Shown here: positions 59,152-64,000 of the stretch, piece after piece
Layout of the letters: every line of letters begins with the position of its first letter
How positions within the stretch are numbered: position 1 is the first letter of the stretch
The notes under the pieces: model-generated
What the model saw: only the letters and a program-made list of their open reading frames with translations
Told to the model about the DNA's origin: nothing
Databases searched by the model: none
Translations under genes and position numbers: made by a program
Source: Fen-1364 sp049515135
GTDB lineage: Bacteria; Spirochaetota; Spirochaetia; SZUA-6; Fen-1364
Direction: 5' to 3'
NCBI GenBank assembly: GCA_049515135.1
Contig: JBEKUJ010000007.1
Location: forward strand, 62,001 to 126,000
Length of the DNA stretch: 64,000 bases

Positions 59152-62100
59152 CTGATTTCCTTTGTTGAGGGACTCTGAAGAAGTCCCCCCTGGGGGGAGG
59201 GGCTGTTATACCTTTCACCTTGTTTTTCTTTTCTTGCAATTGCGATCTGCGCCTGTGGTGGATTGCCCATTGCATTTTGAATCTCTATTTCGCGGAAGCC
59301 GGCAAAGGACAGCAAGTCCCGTAGCTCTTCGGCGGTGTGAAACCTGAAGAATCCATCCTCTTCCAGCTCGAACAGACTTGCTGCTTCGTTAAGCATCCCT
59401 AATGCGCCGCTCACCCCCGCCTCTTCATTCCTGGTTTTACCCTCGTCGCAGTCCTGTTTCTGCAGTTTTTTGATGAAGTTTATGAAAATCTGGGAAATGT
59501 CGCCGTCGGGCTTCATTGATGACATGATCAAGAGCCCTCCGGGTTTCAGCATCCGATAAAACTCTGCTACCGCGTACCGGGGATTGAAGATGTAAGAGAT
59601 GAACAGGCTTGCAACGATCCTCGTGAAATGGCTGTCGGGGAATTGAAATCCAAGGTTCCGGTCATAATCGCCGAAGTTCAAAGCATTGAATACCAGGTCG
59701 CTCGTGCGAAGCGCATCCGTGGGGAGTCCTTTCGATCCTCCCTGCGGTTGTATATCTCCATCCTCGACTCGATGCGCAAGGAACCGGGCCGCGCGGTTGA
59801 AATCCAGTACGGCAGGCAGATCACTGCTGTCAAGCATTGTTTGGAGGTGGGAGACTGTTTCAGCTGAGGGGGCCCCGCCTCGTATGAACGCATACAATTC
59901 GGAGGATTCGCATCGCATAAGGCGGTCCAGGGTTGCGTTCGAAAGCCCTTCGACCTTGCCTCTGAGGAAATCGAAAGTCTGGGATCTCGACCGTATGAAG
60001 TCCGTAACGGGAATGAGCCGGTTTGGCTCAAGGTTCCGCTGGATATACTGCATCCGGAGGCCTCGAAGAACAGGGTTTTCCACGATCAGGCGCTCGCATT
60101 TTGCCCTCGTCTTGTCCAAGGCCTCCTGCACGAGATCCACCGCAGTTATTTCATGCTCGGCTTGGAGTTTTCCGTTGTGAGCGAGGGTATCCAACAGTAC
60201 TTCAAGGAAAATACCTGTTCCACATCCGAGATCTGCAATGATCTCCCGATCGTTCAGTGCCAGACTCTGGACTTCAGATCTCAAGAAGGCTGTGAACTCT
60301 TCGATGTTCCTATAGAAATCATAGCCGACGCTGCTTCTCTCATTCCCGATAAGGTAGTCTCGCCAATACTCGGAAATCAGCGAGATCGGTCTGCCCTGCA
60401 ATCGCTCCCGCTCATTGGTCAACAGGCGTACCATGTCCTCTCTGCAGGGGTCGCGAGGAACGATGCGTACTCCCTGCAGCTTCTCGTAGATGAAGCCCGC
60501 CATCAGCTTGAAGGTCTGAATGGCGTCGTTGCTTGTGCGGAGGTTGTGACCTGTCGGAATTTCAAGAAGCTCACGGCTTCCGCCGGCGCTGACGGACATG
60601 AGGTCTGAGACTTCCTCCTGGTCGATCCACTTGTCAAACCGGCCGTAGATCCAAAGAACAGGAATCCCGATCCGTGACATATCGAGTCGCGCGTCCGTCA
60701 CATACGCGTATTTCTCCTCCACGAGATCGTGCGCGGTGCGGTCCATGTCGACAAGATGGCCCAGCAGCCCCAAAATGCCGTTGGGAATCCCCGTGCGATA
60801 ATTGCTGATGACATCGATCCCGCCAAGGACATTTCGAAGGGTTGATTGCGCCGAAGGCGCCCCCATGCAGCTGATCCAAAGCACAATCCCGCTCTCTTGC
60901 TGAAGGGCTAACAGCCTGCGGGCCTCGATGGCGGACATGCTGAAGGTTATAAGGATTACTTTCTTGGCAGTGAAATACGGATTGTTGCGAGCAAATGATA
61001 GCGCCGCCTCAAGGTCATCGAGACCCTGGCCCCACCGATACGAAAGCATTTCGTAACCGCGCTTCAAGTTGATCTCGTCTTGATGGCTTTCCCCAGGCCG
61101 ATTAATTCCATCGTAACGCAGGACGGCAAGCTTCCCGCTATATGCCCAGAAGCTTGCAAGAAGCGTGGCCACAAGGGGAGAGTAGGCTTCCTTTTTTTTC
61201 CCATAGGCTGGCGGAATGATGATTACAGGCGCTTCGACCGATAGCTCAGTAGCATTGATCAGTCCGCAAATCTCTTGCCCTTTCGAATTGGCAAAACGAA
61301 CAAGGACGGATTCAATGGGTCGCGACGGCCCCTCCACACTGGCCTGGTAGGGCATCTCCCGCTCCCATTCATCACCATCGATCCTGCGGGTGGGGGTCAC
61401 CCTGCGCGCGATCCCTGCCTCGATTCCGATCTGCAGTCGGATACCCGAGGGTGAGGAAAACGCTTTTATATGTCGGATTTGTCCAAAACAATCAAGCCCA
61501 AGTCTCTCGTCGGCGATGTAGCGCACGCCTTTCCCCTGCTGAAAGAAAGCCTGACAATCGGGCGAGACGAGAATCTCGCAGAGAAACCCCCTGCGGCTGA
61601 TGTCGATCAAGGGCCCGCGAAACGTTCTCTGCGGACACTCCTCTGCCGAGATGGTGATATCCAGACCGGAGTCTGCGTGAAGGAGTTTTCTCTGGTAGGA
61701 GCGGCTGTCCGACCTCAGGACTAACGCTGGCAGATGGAAGGACGGGAGGTCCGCGCGAGAATCGACTGCCTCCGTCATGAAGAAATAGCTGTTTCCATTC
61801 CACGAAAAAGTGAAGTAAACCGCTCGTCCGGCCATGGTCCCTGCCGACGTAGCCTCATGAGTCAACGTGATCGAGAACTCACGCCGGTCTTCATTCACCT
61901 CAACGATAGTATGCTCCTGAACCGTCAACGAGCTGTCCATCAAAAGGCTGAGGGGAACGCAATGCACCTTCAGAGATTGAAGCGTACGAGTGATCTGCTC
62001 GGAATCATCAATGCGATGCTCCTTCGCCAGTGGTAGTGCCTCCAGGTGATGGTGCAGGTTGCGGATGGTTCCCCCCATTGAGCGGTCCAAGACCAGATTC

Positions 62101-62738
62101 CTCAGTCGGCGTTCCTCCAACTCTGTCATGCGGGACAATCGGACGCCGGCAGTTCGAGTCCTTCGCAATGCATCATCGATTACATACACGACCTTGCCCT
62201 GCAGTCGGAGAGGACGAGGGTCGCCGGGAATGGTAATGCTCAGGTGCAGGAGATCCTCCGCCTGTAATCTGCCGACATAGCTCAGCAGGAGGCCGTCAAC
62301 GGAAAGGTTTTCGATCGAGAGGATTTGAACTTCTCGCCTGTCGGTTGAAACGTCCTCAATGTGGCAGGAGGTGCGAGGGAGGTTGCGAGAATCTCCCTGC
62401 TTTCGTTGCAGTTCCTGAATGAACTTATCCACAAGAAGGAGCTGGCTCCCTGCTCTTGCAAGGAACTCAATTCCAAGGAAACGATCTTCCGAGTCGCCCC
62501 GCGCGTGGTTTCGAACTAACCTGCAAGGCAGCTGGATTCGTTCGCCTGATGCAGGGATGGTGAATGCGATGCTGTGAATTGAATCGTAGGACGCGGGCAC
62601 TCTTACAACAACCTGTATGCCGGTCCGGCTGATGTCCACCGAAGCGCCCGAGATGGTTCCGGCTTCAGTGGCGATTTCAACAATTCCCGTGTGACGGATG
62701 CGAATCTTTTTTCGTTTTTCCGGCTTCATTGGAAGCAC
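59148..62738 (-). CDS. PilZ-PilZ-YcgR-N-PilZ / LuxD-like hydrolase / methyltransferase fusion
   Basis: A 1196-residue protein with no signal or membrane helix. Three PilZ domains each carry both c-di-GMP motifs: RxxxR at 9-13, 118-122 and 346-350, and [D/N]xSxxG at 35-40, 144-149 and 379-384. Residues about 240-330 look like the YcgR N-terminal domain. Residues about 480-755 are an alpha/beta hydrolase closest in pattern to LuxD acyl-transferases: TFSMS with nucleophile Ser600, Asp702 (GRFDKW) and His731 (TGHNL). From about 800 on is a class I methyltransferase (IADLGCGTG, 834-842; YRMLKPGGLLIM). It starts the operon with the AMP-binding and ACP genes. Its reaction is unknown; acyl transfer or thioester cleavage plus methylation, gated by c-di-GMP, is my inference. 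Confidence 0.82.
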   Translation of the reverse strand: MLPMKPEKRKKIRIRHTGIVEIATEAGTISGASVDISRTGIQVVVRVPASYDSIHSIAFTIPASGERIQLPCRLVRNHARGDSEDRFLGIEFLARAGSQLLLVDKFIQELQRKQGDSRNLPRTSCHIEDVSTDRREVQILSIENLSVDGLLLSYVGRLQAEDLLHLSITIPGDPRPLRLQGKVVYVIDDALRRTRTAGVRLSRMTELEERRLRNLVLDRSMGGTIRNLHHHLEALPLAKEHRIDDSEQITRTLQSLKVHCVPLSLLMDSSLTVQEHTIVEVNEDRREFSITLTHEATSAGTMAGRAVYFTFSWNGNSYFFMTEAVDSRADLPSFHLPALVLRSDSRSYQRKLLHADSGLDITISAEECPQRTFRGPLIDISRRGFLCEILVSPDCQAFFQQGKGVRYIADERLGLDCFGQIRHIKAFSSPSGIRLQIGIEAGIARRVTPTRRIDGDEWEREMPYQASVEGPSRPIESVLVRFANSKGQEICGLINATELSVEAPVIIIPPAYGKKKEAYSPLVATLLASFWAYSGKLAVLRYDGINRPGESHQDEINLKRGYEMLSYRWGQGLDDLEAALSFARNNPYFTAKKVILITFSMSAIEARRLLALQQESGIVLWISCMGAPSAQSTLRNVLGGIDVISNYRTGIPNGILGLLGHLVDMDRTAHDLVEEKYAYVTDARLDMSRIGIPVLWIYGRFDKWIDQEEVSDLMSVSAGGSRELLEIPTGHNLRTSNDAIQTFKLMAGFIYEKLQGVRIVPRDPCREDMVRLLTNERERLQGRPISLISEYWRDYLIGNERSSVGYDFYRNIEEFTAFLRSEVQSLALNDREIIADLGCGTGIFLEVLLDTLAHNGKLQAEHEITAVDLVQEALDKTRAKCERLIVENPVLRGLRMQYIQRNLEPNRLIPVTDFIRSRSQTFDFLRGKVEGLSNATLDRLMRCESSELYAFIRGGAPSAETVSHLQTMLDSSDLPAVLDFNRAARFLAHRVEDGDIQPQGGSKGLPTDALRTSDLVFNALNFGDYDRNLGFQFPDSHFTRIVASLFISYIFNPRYAVAEFYRMLKPGGLLIMSSMKPDGDISQIFINFIKKLQKQDCDEGKTRNEEAGVSGALGMLNEAASLFELEEDGFFRFHTAEELRDLLSFAGFREIEIQNAMGNPPQAQIAIARKEKQGERYNSPSPQGGLLQSPSTKEIR

Positions 62739-62865
62739 TACCCGACAGCCATTCTATAAGGACTCTTCCATGCGGTCAACGATGACGCTACTTTCGGATC
62801 AAGCCAAATCCAGGAACGCTCATGGCAAGGAACCGTCTGGATTGTGTGACTCGCCAATCGGCAGT
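62739..62865. promoter_or_regulatory. Divergent promoter region of the PilZ fusion and radical SAM genes
   Basis: 127 bases between two divergent starts. It must contain the promoters of both. I see no strong -35/-10 pair and no repeat; the left part is moderately AT-rich. Confidence 0.4.
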
Positions 62866-64000
62866 ATGATGCTCACCATGAGCAGCAAGCTGAAGCGAAT
62901 ATGCCTGATTCACCCGAAACGGGCTGTCTGGTCCAGGAACCCGACGATCACGCAGGCATTGCAAGAAAGTCACCGTCACCTGAGGGCTTATTCCGCCCCA
63001 CCGCTAGGTCTGTTGACGGTTGCGGCCTTGACCCCCGCCGATATCGAGGTCGAGTTGATACTGGAAGATTTCGCTCCTATTGACTATGACCCGAACTACG
63101 ACTTGGTTGGCATTTCTGCCATGACACACACGGCGCAGCGAGCATACCAGATAGCAGGGGAGTTCAGGGCCAGGGGAATATATGTCGTTTTCGGCGGTAT
63201 TCACGCCACAGTAGTGCCGGAGGAAGCTTCACTCCACGCGGATACAGTTATCGTTGGTGAAGCCGAGGAGCTGTGGCCCCGTTTCTTGCAGGACTTCAGG
63301 AACGGCGAACCGCGCAAGATCTACAGGAATCCTTCGGGATATCGTGTCGACCTTGGGCTTTCACCTGTTCCGAGGTACGATCTGTTAAAGGGCAAAGCGG
63401 CGCAAGGGGACCCTGACTTCTACTATAATCTCGTTCCTGTCCAAGTCAGCCGCGGATGTCCACACGGTTGTGATTTCTGCATCGTCACGGACATTTACGG
63501 GAAGAAGCCTCGAAAAAAATCCATCGACCAGGTAAGGGCAGAAATCCTGTCTATCAAGCACTATCTTCCGAACCACATCGTCGGGTTTGCGGACGACAAC
63601 ATCTTCATCGACCGCCAATTCGCGAAGGATTTGCTGCTGGAGGTTGAGAAGCTTGGCATCCGGTGGGTCGGCCAGTCCGACATCTCCATCGGCGCGCACG
63701 ATGAGCTTCTCGAGCTCATATACAGGAGTGGATGCCTCTTCCTGCTGGTTGGGTTCGAAAGCCTGGATCCACAGAATCTGACCGGCATGAACCCTAATAA
63801 TTGGAAACTTCGGCAGCTGGAGAAATATGAGAAAAACGTTAGAAATATCCAAGAACACGGAATCATAGTCCTCGGTTCATTCATCACGGGTCTGGACAAC
63901 GATGATAAAGGAGTTTTCGGGCGAATTGTGGACTTCATGAACCGCAACAGGATTACCGGAGACCTGACGTTCGCAACGCCCCTGCCCGGCTCGAGATTGT
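62866..64000 (+). CDS. B12-binding radical SAM protein (partial, 3' end outside)
   Basis: About 378 residues are visible. An N-terminal cobalamin-binding Rossmann domain (APPLGLLTVAALTP, LVGISAMTHTAQRAYQIAG, VFGGIHATVVPEEA, VGEAEELW) is followed by a radical SAM domain with CxxxCxxC in SRGCPHGCDFC. Such proteins often methylate unactivated carbons or rearrange lipids. Starts at 62866, 62869 and 62878 are all possible and none has a good ribosome site. It diverges from the PilZ/LuxD-like operon and could modify the same product; that link is inference. Confidence 0.85.
   Translation, partial: MMLTMSSKLKRICLIHPKRAVWSRNPTITQALQESHRHLRAYSAPPLGLLTVAALTPADIEVELILEDFAPIDYDPNYDLVGISAMTHTAQRAYQIAGEFRARGIYVVFGGIHATVVPEEASLHADTVIVGEAEELWPRFLQDFRNGEPRKIYRNPSGYRVDLGLSPVPRYDLLKGKAAQGDPDFYYNLVPVQVSRGCPHGCDFCIVTDIYGKKPRKKSIDQVRAEILSIKHYLPNHIVGFADDNIFIDRQFAKDLLLEVEKLGIRWVGQSDISIGAHDELLELIYRSGCLFLLVGFESLDPQNLTGMNPNNWKLRQLEKYEKNVRNIQEHGIIVLGSFITGLDNDDKGVFGRIVDFMNRNRITGDLTFATPLPGSRL

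Overview
The window looks like a chromosomal segment of a GC-rich, carbohydrate-using bacterium. A spirochaete is my best guess, with moderate confidence. It rests on several RbsA-type sugar importers, YesM/YesN two-component genes, a chitobiase-type lipoprotein, HD-GYP and PilZ proteins and a CHASE2 cyclase. This is gene-content inference only; there is no rRNA or other marker. I found no rRNA, CRISPR array or convincing tRNA.

Layout. (1) 1-11.7 kb, + strand: sugar or uronate cluster with an isomerase end, GntR/UTRA regulator, two SDR dehydrogenases, an M24-type hydrolase, GntR/FadR regulator, an old-yellow-enzyme flavoprotein and a complete sugar ABC importer. (2) 11.8-16.5 kb, +: DUF4384 lipoprotein-like exported protein, CHASE2 adenylate cyclase, cytoplasmic beta-glucuronidase and a small Cys protein. 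(3) 16.5-23 kb, -: lipoprotein, large hybrid histidine kinase, a broken MalG-type permease, exported ankyrin protein and an ACT-domain protein. (4) 23.1-33.0 kb, +: a ten-gene operon resembling the AI-2 lsr system or a related sugar pathway: DeoR regulator, SDR, C_GCAxxG_C_C protein, LsrF-like aldolase, class II aldolase, binding protein, ATPase, two permeases, FGGY kinase. (5) 33.2-34.2 kb, -: Mth938-like protein and a molybdopterin-domain protein. (6) 34.5-39.0 kb, +: third sugar ABC importer, facing a binding protein / YesM kinase / YesN regulator operon (43.5-39.0 kb, -), which looks like a three-component sugar sensor. (7) 43.6-52.6 kb: PAS and URO-D-family genes, then a decayed region with HD-GYP, ACR3, TauE and MalG remnants, a piece of istB and an IS21-family element. 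(8) 53-54.8 kb, +: ICMT-like methyltransferase and a serine hydrolase lipoprotein. (9) 54.9-62.7 kb, -: the most unusual part, a probable operon of a 1196-residue PilZ/PilZ/YcgR-N/PilZ/LuxD-like hydrolase/methyltransferase fusion, an aberrant acyl-adenylating-type protein, an acyl carrier protein and a membrane histidine kinase-REC-HD-GYP protein. A B12-type radical SAM gene diverges from it and runs off the window.

How the genes may work together. Regions 1, 4 and 6 import and process small sugars, each with its own regulator and each with a hairpin between the binding-protein and ATPase genes. Region 9 combines c-di-GMP-binding motifs, acyl-group handling and a c-di-GMP phosphodiesterase receptor in one transcription unit. 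My inference is that it makes or modifies a fatty-acyl product under c-di-GMP control, possibly a signal sensed by the co-encoded kinase.
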